DNA of 64,000 bases from Pararhizobium sp. Lineage in GTDB: Bacteria > Pseudomonadota > Alphaproteobacteria > Rhizobiales > Rhizobiaceae. The notes beneath the pieces are model-generated. The model was not told the origin of the DNA. It searched no databases and saw only the letters and a list, made by a program, of their open reading frames with translations. The translations under genes were made by a program, and so were the position numbers. The stretch spans positions 5,877,342-5,941,341 of the forward strand of contig CP051237.1 of the NCBI GenBank assembly GCA_017794825.1, in the 5' to 3' direction. Of the stretch, positions 34,876 to 43,455 are shown piece by piece; position 1 is the stretch's first letter; every line of letters begins with the position of its first letter.

Positions 34876-36756
34876 ATGAACGAAACGGCTGCAAAGGAAA
34901 CATATTCATTCCAGACCGAAGTCGGGCGGCTCCTCGACATTGTCGCGGGCTCGCTCTACTCCAATCGCGAGATCTTTCTTCGCGAACTGGTCTCCAACGC
35001 ATCGGACGCCTGCGACAGGCTGCGCTATCTCGTGCTCACCGCGCCGTCTCTCGTCGAAGGCGATCAGCAGTTCCGCATCGAAATCAGCGTTGATGCGAAA
35101 GCCAAGACCATCACGATTCAAGACAACGGCGTCGGCATGAACCATGACGATCTGTTGGAAACGCTGGGCACGATCGCCCGCTCCGGCACGGCCGCCTATC
35201 TCGAGACGCTGGACAAGGGCGACAAGAAGAACGGCAAAAGCGATCTAAGCCTCATCGGCCAGTTCGGCGTCGGTTTCTACTCCGCGTTCATGGTTTCCGA
35301 CAGGGTTGATGTCGTCACCAGAAAGGCAGGTGAGGCAGAAGCCTGGCTTTGGTCTTCCGACGGCAAAGGCGAGTTCTCGATTGAACCTTCAGAACGAAAC
35401 GAGCGCGGAACGACCGTAACGCTTCATATCAAGAAGGACGCCAAGGAATTCCTTGAAGAATCCCGCATCCGCCACATCATCAAGACCTATTCCGATCACA
35501 TCGGCTTTCCGGTCAAACTCGGCGAAGAGACCCTGAACGAAGCCTCGGCCATCTGGACCAGACAGCCGAAGGAAATCAACGAGGAGCAGCACAGGGAATT
35601 CTATCATCACATCGCCCACGCGTTTGATGATCCCTGGATGACGATCCACAATCGCGTGGAAGGCGTGGTGAGTTACATCAACCTGCTCTACGTTCCCTCC
35701 ACCCAGCCTTTCGATCTGTTCGAGCCTGAACGCAAAGGCCACGTGAAGCTATACGTAAACCGGGTCTTTATCACCGACGATACAAGCGGCCTTTTGCCAA
35801 CATGGCTGCGCTTCCTGCGCGGGGTCGTGGATTCCGAGGATCTCACCCTGAACATCTCGCGCGAGATGCTGCAGACGGATCCGAAACTGGCGAAGATCCG
35901 TTCTGGCCTCACAAAAAAGGTTCTCACCGAGATCAAGAAAAAGGCCGAAAAGAAACCGGAGGAGTACGCGACGTTCTGGAGCAATTTCGGAGCCGTCGTG
36001 AAGGAAGGTCTGATTGAGGACGCAACCCTGCGCGACCGGATACTGGAAATCTGCCGGTTCACCTCGACGCAGGGAAGCGGGCTGGTCAGCCTTGCCGACT
36101 ACGTCGGACGGATGAAGGAAGGCCAGGATGCGATCTACTACATTGCCGGCGAAGACGCTGGAAAGATCGCCCATTCACCGCATCTCGAAGGCTTCAAGGC
36201 CAAGGGTATCGAGGTTCTCCTGCTCTCCGATCCGGTTGACGAATTCTGGATGCAGCATGTCACGGAATTTGAAGGCAAGCCGTTCAAGTCTATAACGAGA
36301 GGCGCTGCGGATCTTGACGCGATCAAGGGCGACGAAACCACGGACGAGAAAAAGCAAGACGACGACACGGCGTCGCTCGACAGCTTGATCGCTGCGATAA
36401 AGCAGGAACTCGGCGCCGAAGTGAAGGACGTCCGTTCATCCAAGCGGCTGACCGAAAGCCCCGTCTGCCTTATTGCCGATGAAGGCGACATGGATGTCAA
36501 TCTGGAGCGTCTGCTTAAACGTCACGGCAGGCTGCAGGGCGGCGGCATGCCGCGCATTCTTGAAATCAATCCGGGCCATACTATGGTGAAGAAGCTTGCG
36601 GAGCGCGCCGGACAAGCCGACGCTGAAAACGATTCTCTGCTCAAGGACGCCGCGCACCTTCTTCTGGATCAGGCGCGCATCGCCGATGGCGAGGCGCCCG
36701 CCGATCCGGTCGAGTTCGGCCGGCGCCTGACTGCCGTGATGGAAAGCGCGCTCTAA
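34876..36756 (+). CDS. htpG: Molecular chaperone HtpG (bacterial Hsp90)
   Basis: This 626-residue cytoplasmic chaperone has the complete Hsp90 layout. The N-terminal GHKL ATPase includes ELVSNASDACDRLR, DNGVGM and GQFGVGFYSAF. The middle domain holds the catalytic-loop Arg region (NISREMLQ), and a C-terminal dimerisation domain follows. Length is normal. ATG 34876 follows GGAGG at 34859-34863 with a rather long spacer. A probable RpoH promoter precedes it. Confidence 0.97.
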   Translation: MNETAAKETYSFQTEVGRLLDIVAGSLYSNREIFLRELVSNASDACDRLRYLVLTAPSLVEGDQQFRIEISVDAKAKTITIQDNGVGMNHDDLLETLGTIARSGTAAYLETLDKGDKKNGKSDLSLIGQFGVGFYSAFMVSDRVDVVTRKAGEAEAWLWSSDGKGEFSIEPSERNERGTTVTLHIKKDAKEFLEESRIRHIIKTYSDHIGFPVKLGEETLNEASAIWTRQPKEINEEQHREFYHHIAHAFDDPWMTIHNRVEGVVSYINLLYVPSTQPFDLFEPERKGHVKLYVNRVFITDDTSGLLPTWLRFLRGVVDSEDLTLNISREMLQTDPKLAKIRSGLTKKVLTEIKKKAEKKPEEYATFWSNFGAVVKEGLIEDATLRDRILEICRFTSTQGSGLVSLADYVGRMKEGQDAIYYIAGEDAGKIAHSPHLEGFKAKGIEVLLLSDPVDEFWMQHVTEFEGKPFKSITRGAADLDAIKGDETTDEKKQDDDTASLDSLIAAIKQELGAEVKDVRSSKRLTESPVCLIADEGDMDVNLERLLKRHGRLQGGGMPRILEINPGHTMVKKLAERAGQADAENDSLLKDAAHLLLDQARIADGEAPADPVEFGRRLTAVMESAL

Positions 36757-36779
36757 CTGCAAGGCCGGCCTTTGCCGGT

Positions 36780-37157
36780 CTACATCAGTTGCACGAACAT
36801 CATGATCAGACCGATAATCGAAATCAGCCAAAGGCCGGTGCGCAGAAACTTTACGCCGGCCAGGTAAGCCGGAAGGTAAAGTATCCGCGTGATGATCCAG
36901 ATCGTCGCGCCCATTCCGCCGACATTCCCGACGGCAATCAGCGCTAGATCGAGCGCCACGAACGGAACGAGGTTCTGGACATAGTTCTCCAGAGCCCGGC
37001 TGGCGCGACCGCACACTGTTCCTTTCGGTTGTCTCTGCTCGTCGCGTGGCGAAAACAGATAGTCGTCTCCGAACTCCGAGCGTGCGACGAGAACCTGCAC
37101 AAGTACGTGAACCAGCCAGAGGATCATTGCGATTTGAAGGCAAAGCAACTCACTCAT
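36780..37157 (-). CDS. MAPEG-family membrane protein
   Basis: This 125-residue protein has four TM helices in the MAPEG pattern: short N-terminal TM, the loop RGRASRALENYVQNLVPF, whose RA-x-N-x-E-like segment is the family hallmark, and YLPAYLAGVKFLRTGLWLIS near the end. MAPEG proteins are trimeric, sometimes glutathione-dependent. Start ATG 37157 follows GGAGGGGAG. It converges with htpG; a small hairpin (CCGGC-CTTT-GCCGG, 36765-36778) lies between them. Confidence 0.82.
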   Translation of the reverse strand: MSELLCLQIAMILWLVHVLVQVLVARSEFGDDYLFSPRDEQRQPKGTVCGRASRALENYVQNLVPFVALDLALIAVGNVGGMGATIWIITRILYLPAYLAGVKFLRTGLWLISIIGLIMMFVQLM

Positions 37158-37310
37158 TCGTCTCCCCTCCTCTGAGATAGACGCGGGTGTTTGAACACAA
37201 CGAGTGTTACGCCCCAAGATTACTTCACCACGCCGATTGGCACAATCTGGCGGTTTCCGGCCCGAGGACGGCTATCCCTTCAGTGAGTTGGCAAACCGGT
37301 CGCCGATGAA

Positions 37311-38281
37311 CTAGGCATTGGCGACTATTCGGGTTTTTCGATCCGGCAATCCCGCTTTCAGGAGCCCGTCGATCGTTCTCGTGCGGGCTATTCTGCTCTT
37401 CTCGAAAAAAGCCTCGCAATTGGCTTCGAGCCGTTCAGGATCGTAGCGATAGTTGGCCATGACGCCACACGACTGGCGCATGCCGTTCGCCGAAGTGTCA
37501 GCCATGGCAAGAATGTCGTGGATGAGCGCGCCGTTTCCTAGATGAAAGCGCGCAACCGGGTCGAACGGCAGACCATTGGCTCGCTTCTCTTCCACGAGAT
37601 ACCGTGCAGCAAAGTAGCGCAAACTATCTGACATCGGCCGAAGCAGGTCTTCGTTCTCTTCGCTCTCGGTTGCTTCCACTGCTCTGAGGATCTCTGAAAT
37701 GCGCGAACCTTTGTCCGTGCTCACCTGCTTTTCCAGCCAGGCGCGAAAACCGGGAATCGGCGACAGCGTCACATAGGTTTTCAAATGCGGCAGGTCACGA
37801 GACAGACCCTCGACGACTTGCTTTATCAGCGAATTCCCGGATGAAATTCCACCCAGCCCCTGCTGGCAACTGGATATGGAATAAAAAACCGCGGTATCCG
37901 CCTCCGATTCCGAAAGGAAGTTCCTGTCCCTGGCAAGGATTTCCTGAGCCGACGCGGGAATCCCTTTGCACAAGGCGACTTCAACAAAAATCAGGAGTTC
38001 GTCCGGCATGGAGGGATGGAAAAATCCAAAGCACTGACGATCTTCCGGATCAATTCGCCTTCGAAGATCATCCCAACCGTCGATCGCGTGGACAGCTTCA
38101 TATTCGATGATTTTTTTCAGGACGTTGGTCGGCGCTTCCCAGTCAATTCTGCGGAGCACGAAAAATCCCCTCATGAACCAGGACAAAAGCGTTGAAAGAA
38201 ATCAATATCGATCCTGCCGAGTGACGAAGTTTCCTTCATGGCTCGGCAAAGATCAAGTCGCATCATGTCAGGATTAAATAT
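37311..38281 (-). pseudogene. Malonyl-CoA decarboxylase relic, frameshifted and lacking the N-terminal part
   Basis: The frame 38174-37311 encodes 287 residues of the MCD catalytic domain: FFHPSMPDELLIFVEVALCKG, FYSISSCQQGLGGISSGNSLIKQVVE and the ARFHLGNGALIH His motif. Full enzymes have about 150 further N-terminal residues. Part of these appears upstream in another frame (MRLDLCRAMKETSSLGRIDIDFFQRF, about 38280-38190). The break is at an A-run 38185-38188 on the plus strand (TTTT in the gene). One extra T would join FQRF to LSWFMRGF in the family pattern. No earlier MCD sequence is present before the next gene, so it is probably decaying; a sequencing error would explain the shift but not the missing N-terminus. 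Confidence 0.72.
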
Positions 38282-38358
38282 GCACCGATGCGTAGCGGCG
38301 CTAAATTTGATTGGCGCCGTACCGGCCAGAAACGTGTCTGCGATTGAAGCCGGTATCC

Positions 38359-38381
38359 GCCTCACCGCTATGCGGTGAGGC
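38359..38381 (-). terminator. 10-bp hairpin downstream of the amino-acid binding-protein gene
   Basis: GCCTCACCGC and GCGGTGAGGC pair perfectly around TAT, 15 bp beyond the stop codon of the minus-strand binding-protein gene. There is no strong T tract, so efficiency is uncertain. Confidence 0.55.
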
Positions 38382-38395
38382 GAAGTTGTCTCAGA

Positions 38396-39184
38396 TTACA
38401 GCGAGGGAAGCGGCGGAAGCTTCTGGCCCAGCCACTTTTGCGAGAGTTCGTCCAGCTGGCCGCCAAGCTTCTTGTGCAGAATGAAGACATTGACCCACTG
38501 AAGAAGATCGAGATTGCCCTTCTTCACACCGATGAACGCCGGCGATTCCTTGATAATGAATTTCGTTTCAATATCGAGATCCGGGTTGTCGGCGGAGAGT
38601 TGCGCGGCGACGGTGTTCCCCGTCACGAGCACGTCAACCTGGTTCGAGAGATAGGCCGACAGTGTCGCGGCATTGTCGCCGAAGCGGATGATCTCGAGCC
38701 CTTCCGGACCGTTTTCAGTCAGTTCCAGGTCCTCAAGCGTGCCGCCGGTTACGCCGATCTTCTTGCCTGCAAGGTCGTCCATGGAGGCGATCGTCATGTC
38801 CGACGCGGCAAATGCCCCCGAGAAAAACGGAGCGTATGCGCTCGAAAACCAGATCGACTTGGCGCGTTCCGGGTTGGCGCCCATGGAAGAAATCACGAGA
38901 TCGACGCGATCCGTTTCAAGGAACGGGATGCGCTGTTTGGAGGTCACCGGAACCAGTTCGAGTTCGACGCCGAGATCCTCGGCGATGAGATTGGATACGT
39001 CAACGTCGTATCCGACATGTTCGCCTTCATCCCCCAACGATCCGAATGGCGGAAAGTTCTCCGGTACTGCGATCTTGATGGTTCCGGCGCTCAGTATGTC
39101 CGAAAGATCGGCGTGCGCCACGCCAACCTGCATCATCATTGACGCCACCAGCCCGACCGCTGCCGCCTTGAGTTTGTTCCTCAT
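38396..39184 (-). CDS. Amino-acid ABC transporter periplasmic binding protein
   Basis: This 262-residue secreted protein has a signal peptide (about 1-24, cleaved after AHA) and the family-3 binding fold: GTIKIAVPENFPPFG, VGYDVDVSNLIAEDL, VDLVISSMGANPERAKSIWFSSAYAPFF. It lies downstream of two permease genes in the same direction. Again no ATPase gene is adjacent. The likely ligands are polar amino acids. Confidence 0.86.
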   Translation of the reverse strand: MRNKLKAAAVGLVASMMMQVGVAHADLSDILSAGTIKIAVPENFPPFGSLGDEGEHVGYDVDVSNLIAEDLGVELELVPVTSKQRIPFLETDRVDLVISSMGANPERAKSIWFSSAYAPFFSGAFAASDMTIASMDDLAGKKIGVTGGTLEDLELTENGPEGLEIIRFGDNAATLSAYLSNQVDVLVTGNTVAAQLSADNPDLDIETKFIIKESPAFIGVKKGNLDLLQWVNVFILHKKLGGQLDELSQKWLGQKLPPLPSL

Positions 39185-39219
39185 GTCTTTTCCTTTCCTC
39201 TTCACATGAAATCCTGTGT

Positions 39220-39927
39220 TTAAGCGACTGCCGGCTTGTCCCTGGACTTGATGGCGCCGAGCTTGCGTTCGAGATGACGCGACCAGGCCGAAAGCGGGAA
39301 ACAAAGGCAGAAATAGATGAGCGCCATCAGCGGATAGATGACGAAGGGTTCCGTGTCCGCCACTGGCGCGTTCGCCCAACGACGTCCCACGGCCATGAGG
39401 TCATGAAATCCGATTATGTAGGCCAGCGACGTACCCTTGATGATCTGCACCATGAAGCCGACGGTCGGGGCAAGCGACAGACGAAAAGCCTGCGGGATGA
39501 TGATGAGGCGAACAATTCTCAGAAAACGCAGTCCGAGCGCCCTGCCCCCTTCCCACTGCCCTTCCGGGATGGCCTCCACTGCTCCGCGCCAGACATCGGA
39601 CAGATACGCGCTCGCGTACAATGTCAGCGCGACGCCGGCTGCGATCCAGGAATTGATGTCGACGCCTAGCAGCCTTGGCACGCCCAGTCCGAGCAGGAAG
39701 AGAAGCATCAGCAGCGGGATCGACTGAAACAGCCAGATGTAGGCGCTTGCGGCCGCCTTCGCTCGCTTCGACGGCGCAATCCGCACCAACATGACGGCGA
39801 GCCCGATCAGCCCGCCTCCGGCGAATGCAATCGCAGACAGATATATCGTGAACTGCGTGGCGTCGAGCAATTGGAAAATGACGATGCCGAACGGTTTGCC
39901 GAGTATGGATACGAAGAAGTCTTTCAT
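39220..39927 (-). CDS. Amino-acid ABC transporter permease
   Basis: This 235-residue permease carries YIWLFQSIPLLMLLFLLGLG and the ATPase-contact loop EGGRALGLRFLRIVRLIIIPQAFRLSLAP. I chose ATG 39927 because it overlaps the upstream permease's stop as ATGA; a GTG five codons earlier is also possible. It lies 35 bp before the binding-protein gene. Confidence 0.88.
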   Translation of the reverse strand: MKDFFVSILGKPFGIVIFQLLDATQFTIYLSAIAFAGGGLIGLAVMLVRIAPSKRAKAAASAYIWLFQSIPLLMLLFLLGLGVPRLLGVDINSWIAAGVALTLYASAYLSDVWRGAVEAIPEGQWEGGRALGLRFLRIVRLIIIPQAFRLSLAPTVGFMVQIIKGTSLAYIIGFHDLMAVGRRWANAPVADTEPFVIYPLMALIYFCLCFPLSAWSRHLERKLGAIKSRDKPAVA

Positions 39928-40601
39928 CGCACCGTCCGCCACTTGAAGGCTGAGCGATAGATGGCGTTCAGCAAGGCTTTGAAACTCAACGCCATTACTA
40001 TGTAAATCACAGTCAGCGCGGTAAATATCTCGAAGGAGCGGAATGTCCTGCTGTCGATGTAAAGGCCCGCATGGGTCAGGTCCGTGACGCCGATTTCTGC
40101 AATCACCCCGGTCGTCAGGAACAAAAAGATGAACTGGCTGTTCAGGGACGGATACATCGCGGCCACGGCCTGGGGGAAGACGACTTTGCGAAAGATCGTT
40201 GCCTTTCTAATGCCGAGAGCCGCGCCCGCCTCCAATTGACCCGACGGGATTGAACTGAAACCGGCGCGCAGAATTTCGGCGAAATAGGCGGAAAAATTCA
40301 GCGTAAGCGCAAGAAGCGCATGGGCCCAGAACGGCCAGCTGTACCCAAGCAGCAACGGCAATCCAAAGGCTACGAAGAACAATTGGACAATCAGAGGCGT
40401 ATTGCGGATGAACTCGACATAGGCCGCTGATATCCGGCCGAGAACGGGAACCTCCGCATAACGGCTGACGGCAAGAAGCGTCGCGAGGAGAAATCCAACC
40501 AGACCGCCGCCGATCGCAAGCGAGGCGCTGACGCCGGCTCCCTTTGCAAGCAGCAACAAATACTCGCTGCTTCTGTAGATTTCGAAGAACCTGAATTCCA
40601 A
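39924..40601 (-). CDS. Amino-acid ABC transporter permease, TTG start
   Basis: This 225-residue permease has FIRNTPLIVQLFFVAFGLPLLLGY and the contact loop EAGAALGIRKATIFRKVVFPQAVAAMYPS. The reading frame begins with TTG at 40601, with GGAGG about 8 nt upstream. An ATG at 40608 directly abuts that site but is out of frame, so TTG is the functional start. It is the first gene of this three-gene cluster. Confidence 0.87.
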   Translation of the reverse strand: MEFRFFEIYRSSEYLLLLAKGAGVSASLAIGGGLVGFLLATLLAVSRYAEVPVLGRISAAYVEFIRNTPLIVQLFFVAFGLPLLLGYSWPFWAHALLALTLNFSAYFAEILRAGFSSIPSGQLEAGAALGIRKATIFRKVVFPQAVAAMYPSLNSQFIFLFLTTGVIAEIGVTDLTHAGLYIDSRTFRSFEIFTALTVIYIVMALSFKALLNAIYRSAFKWRTVR

Positions 40602-40724
40602 GCCTCATTCCTCCGGCGACTAAAAATAGCCATGCAAAAAAGGCGCCATACGATTCAATGCTGTGCGCCGGAGTTCGGTATTGTCAGGCTTGCGAAGGCG
40701 CCCAATTCTTCGGCAATGGCGCCC

Positions 40725-40931
40725 TCATTTGCTCCGCCGCGCCTGAAACACTCTGACTGCAACGGTTGTCACAGCCGCAATCGCGAACAACCACAGGACC
40801 GTATGAAACGGAGACGACGTAATGTGACTGGCGAGTTTGCCGACCGGCACATGGTCGTGATTGCCGGGATGCGCACTTGCATGTCCGCTCGACACCAGAA
40901 TCATGGCGGAGACAACAGTTCGATTGATCAT
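40725..40931 (-). CDS. 68-aa small exported/membrane protein with His motif, last gene of the guanidine operon
   Basis: This small protein starts with an apparent signal sequence (about 1-21, SAHPGNHDH after the hydrophobic core). A short His-bearing stretch follows (HPGNHDHVPVGKLASH), then a TM helix (about 43-60) and a basic tail. The HPG...H start is reminiscent of nickel/cobalt permease HupE/UreJ proteins, but the product is far too short to be one. It begins 6 bp after the His-rich gene and is probably co-translated. A role in metal handling for the upstream hydrolase is inference from composition and context. Confidence 0.62.
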   Translation of the reverse strand: MINRTVVSAMILVSSGHASAHPGNHDHVPVGKLASHITSSPFHTVLWLFAIAAVTTVAVRVFQARRSK

Positions 40932-40937
40932 GGGATT

Positions 40938-41414
40938 TTATCCTTCCTCTAAATGAAACCGCGCTTTTAAAAGCGTGACGAGATCCACGTCGTCCCGCTC
41001 GGTCAACGAGACATAGGTGAATGTCATATTCTCGCGCTCGCTGACCATTTCACCGGGAAAAGGCATGTAGACGAGTTCAAGCGAAGCAAAGGCTGGAGAC
41101 GCGGTTCCGATCTGCCAGTTCGAGACGATCGAGGCGTCGACCAGGTTCAGCGTCAGCCCGTCGGCTCCCTTCCTCGTGAACGGTATTCCGGAAAGTCTGA
41201 GAAACGATGTCTTGTCGTCCGCCTTCCTGAATGCGTCGATGAAACTCGCGGCCAAGGCCTGTATTTCATCCATGCGTTCGCGGTCCGGCGTGCCGTGAAC
41301 GTGCGAATGCAGGTGGTCAACAGGATGATTGTGCCCGGCGCCATGATGATGGTGGTGGTGGTGGTCGTGGTCGTGGTCATGATGGTGATCATGATCGTGA
41401 TGATGGTGTCCCAT
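40938..41414 (-). CDS. His-rich protein, candidate nickel chaperone/store for guanidine hydrolase
   Basis: This 158-residue cytoplasmic protein has 23 His in its first 41 residues, interspersed with Asp. The rest (about 45-158) is a compact alpha/beta domain with no family I recognise (MDEIQALAASFIDAFRK, SLELVYMPFPGEMV). Such His/Asp tails bind Ni, Co or Zn, as in HypB and SlyD. The gene starts 5 bp after the stop of the arginase-family hydrolase and is in the riboswitch-controlled operon. Known guanidine hydrolases need nickel-insertion helpers related to HypA/HypB; none is present here, so this protein may replace them. Confidence 0.72.
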   Translation of the reverse strand: MGHHHHDHDHHHDHDHDHHHHHHHGAGHNHPVDHLHSHVHGTPDRERMDEIQALAASFIDAFRKADDKTSFLRLSGIPFTRKGADGLTLNLVDASIVSNWQIGTASPAFASLELVYMPFPGEMVSERENMTFTYVSLTERDDVDLVTLLKARFHLEEG

Positions 41415-41419
41415 GAGCC

Positions 41420-42658
41420 CTACTCCACATCCGGTCCGGCTGGAATCGTGACCGGTTTGTCAATGATCGCCTTGTGCGACCCCATCTTGCCGTGGGAAAC
41501 GAGCGTGCCAAGCACGTCGACGATGACGCGCGTCGCCAGGAGCGCGGTGATATCGGACGTATCATAAGGCGGTGAAACCTCGACAACCTCGAGCCCGCAA
41601 ATGCCTTCGGCGGCAACCAGCGAAACGAGCTCGAGCGCTTCTCTCGGTAGAAAACCGCCAGGCTCCGGCCAGCCGGTTCCGGGCACGAAGCCGCAGTCGA
41701 CACTGTCGATGTCGAACGAGATGTAGACGGCGTCGGCGTCCTTCCAGGCGAGCTCCAGAGCCCAGGCGGCTGTTTCCGCAAGCCCCAGTTCCTCCACATC
41801 CCGCATGGTAAAGATATTGGTGTTGCGCTTGCGGGCGATCTCGACGCCTTCGCGCGGCACCTGCCAGCCGCCAATGCCGACCTGCACAAGGTTGACGGCC
41901 GGCACATTGACGAGGTCCGTTGCATGGAACCAAGGAGTTGTGTGCATACGCTCGTCAAGATCCTTTTCCTGAATGTCGATGTGGCGGTCGAAGTGAACGA
42001 TGCCAATTCTTTTTGACGTGCACTCCGCAATTCCACGCACGCATGGAAAGCCGATCGAATGATCGCCACCGATCATGATCGGAAGCGCGCCGGACGAAAC
42101 GACATGGCTCACGGCCCGCGTTATCTGGTCGAAGGTCTTTTCGATATTGGCGGGAATCGTGAACACGTCGCCAACGTCGCAGAGCGTCATCTGCTCGCGC
42201 AGGTCGATACCCATCTCGTAATTGTATGGCGTATAGAGCGCCGAAATCCTGCGCACGCCCTGCGGGCCGAAACGCGTGCCCGGTCGATAAGTCGTGCCGC
42301 CGTCGAACGGAATGCCGATGACCGCAGCGTCATAGGCGCCGACCTTGGTGACGTCTTCGATATAGGGGGCTTTCAGAAAGGTGTTGATGCCGGCGTAGTG
42401 GGGGAGTTCGCCGCGCGCGAACGTGGGGATCGATTTGTCTTCGAGACTGTCCGATCCGGTCAAACCCATGCGCAACGCCCATTGCTTTTCCTTGTCCCAC
42501 GCCGCCGTTGGCAGCGTCCCTTCCTTCTCGGCCGCCTTCCAACCCCGCAATTGCAGCTTGTCGAAGTCAGGATGATGTCGGCGCACAGGCTCGCCTCGGT
42601 TGAGTGTTCCAGCCGCCCTGCGTTCCCGGGCGGCTCCTGTCGCAAATATGTCCTTCAT
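41420..42658 (-). CDS. gdmH: Arginase/agmatinase-family hydrolase, probable Ni-dependent guanidine hydrolase
   Basis: This 412-residue ureohydrolase has the six metal ligands of the fold: His200 in GGDHS, Asp224, His226 and Asp228 in HFDRHID, and Asp316 and Asp318 in SFDIDSVD. Ordinary agmatinases have DAHxD and about 305 residues. Here the motif is DRHID, and there is an N-terminal extension of about 100 residues, as in the longer guanidine hydrolase type. The operon starts with a guanidine-I riboswitch and encodes a guanidine-type importer, so hydrolysis of guanidine to urea and ammonia is the best reading. Its ATG overlaps the ATPase stop (ATGA). Agmatinase or guanidinobutyrase activity is the alternative. 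Confidence 0.82.
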   Translation of the reverse strand: MKDIFATGAARERRAAGTLNRGEPVRRHHPDFDKLQLRGWKAAEKEGTLPTAAWDKEKQWALRMGLTGSDSLEDKSIPTFARGELPHYAGINTFLKAPYIEDVTKVGAYDAAVIGIPFDGGTTYRPGTRFGPQGVRRISALYTPYNYEMGIDLREQMTLCDVGDVFTIPANIEKTFDQITRAVSHVVSSGALPIMIGGDHSIGFPCVRGIAECTSKRIGIVHFDRHIDIQEKDLDERMHTTPWFHATDLVNVPAVNLVQVGIGGWQVPREGVEIARKRNTNIFTMRDVEELGLAETAAWALELAWKDADAVYISFDIDSVDCGFVPGTGWPEPGGFLPREALELVSLVAAEGICGLEVVEVSPPYDTSDITALLATRVIVDVLGTLVSHGKMGSHKAIIDKPVTIPAGPDVE

Positions 42659-43455
42659 GCGCTTGCTCCTGTGCTTGTGTCGGCGTTCACCGCCAGACCG
42701 GCCAGTTCCGGCGGCGGTCCCGCGTCTTTTCTGTTGAGAGGGAGGTCGTAGGTAATCGTCGCGCCATAGGCGTCCGGCGCCTGGGGATCGTGTCTGATCT
42801 TGTCGAAGACAAGAATCCGCGTTCCCAGCTTGAAGGCTTCCCGTATGTCGTGCGTGACCATGAACACGGTCATTGCAAGTTCCTCCCAGAGGCCCAGCAG
42901 AAGTTCGTGCATATCGGCGCGAATTCCGGGATCCAGCGCGCCGAAAGGTTCGTCGAGCAGCAACACCTTTGGACGTTTCAGAAGCGCCTGCGCGATAGCG
43001 AGACGCTGCTGCATGCCGCCGGAGAGTTGAGCCGGATATTTCAGGCGCGCTGCGCCGAGGCCAATCTTTTCGAGCGTGTCATTGATCTCGGCGCGCGCGG
43101 CCTTTCGCCCTTTGCCGAAGGAGCGTCCCAACAAGCGGGACCGCTCGAATTCACGGGCCAGAATGAGATTGTCCTCGACCGTCAGATGCGAAAAGACGGA
43201 ATATTTCTGGAATACAATGCCACGGTCCGGCGTCGGTTCGCCCGGCAAAGGCGCGCCATCAAGCTCGATCCGTCCACTTGAAGGGGTCTCTTGCGAGAGC
43301 AGCATGCGGAGAAAGGTCGACTTGCCGCAACCCGAGGCTCCGACAATCGTGCAGAAGGCCCCCTCTTCCACTTCCAGATTGACGCGCTCGAGCACGGTCA
43401 TGTGGCCATAGGTCTTGGCGACATTGCGCACGGAAATCTTCGGCGTCGCGCTCAC
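42655..43455 (-). CDS. ABC transporter ATP-binding protein, guanidine/urea-carboxylase-associated type
   Basis: This 266-residue ATPase has Walker A GASGCGKST, signature LSGGMQQR, Walker B LLLDEP and the switch His in VTHDIREA. It belongs to the nitrate/taurine-type importer family. The start is GTG at 43455, overlapping the permease stop (GTGA). Its stop overlaps the hydrolase ATG. These tight junctions tie transport and hydrolysis together. Confidence 0.9.
   Translation of the reverse strand: MSATPKISVRNVAKTYGHMTVLERVNLEVEEGAFCTIVGASGCGKSTFLRMLLSQETPSSGRIELDGAPLPGEPTPDRGIVFQKYSVFSHLTVEDNLILAREFERSRLLGRSFGKGRKAARAEINDTLEKIGLGAARLKYPAQLSGGMQQRLAIAQALLKRPKVLLLDEPFGALDPGIRADMHELLLGLWEELAMTVFMVTHDIREAFKLGTRILVFDKIRHDPQAPDAYGATITYDLPLNRKDAGPPPELAGLAVNADTSTGASA

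Noticed and set aside
41153..41567. Small open frames rich in Thr or Val opposite or beside the His-rich tract
   Set aside because: They are frame-shifted or antisense readings of the CAC/CAT/GAC repeats that encode the His/Asp tail.
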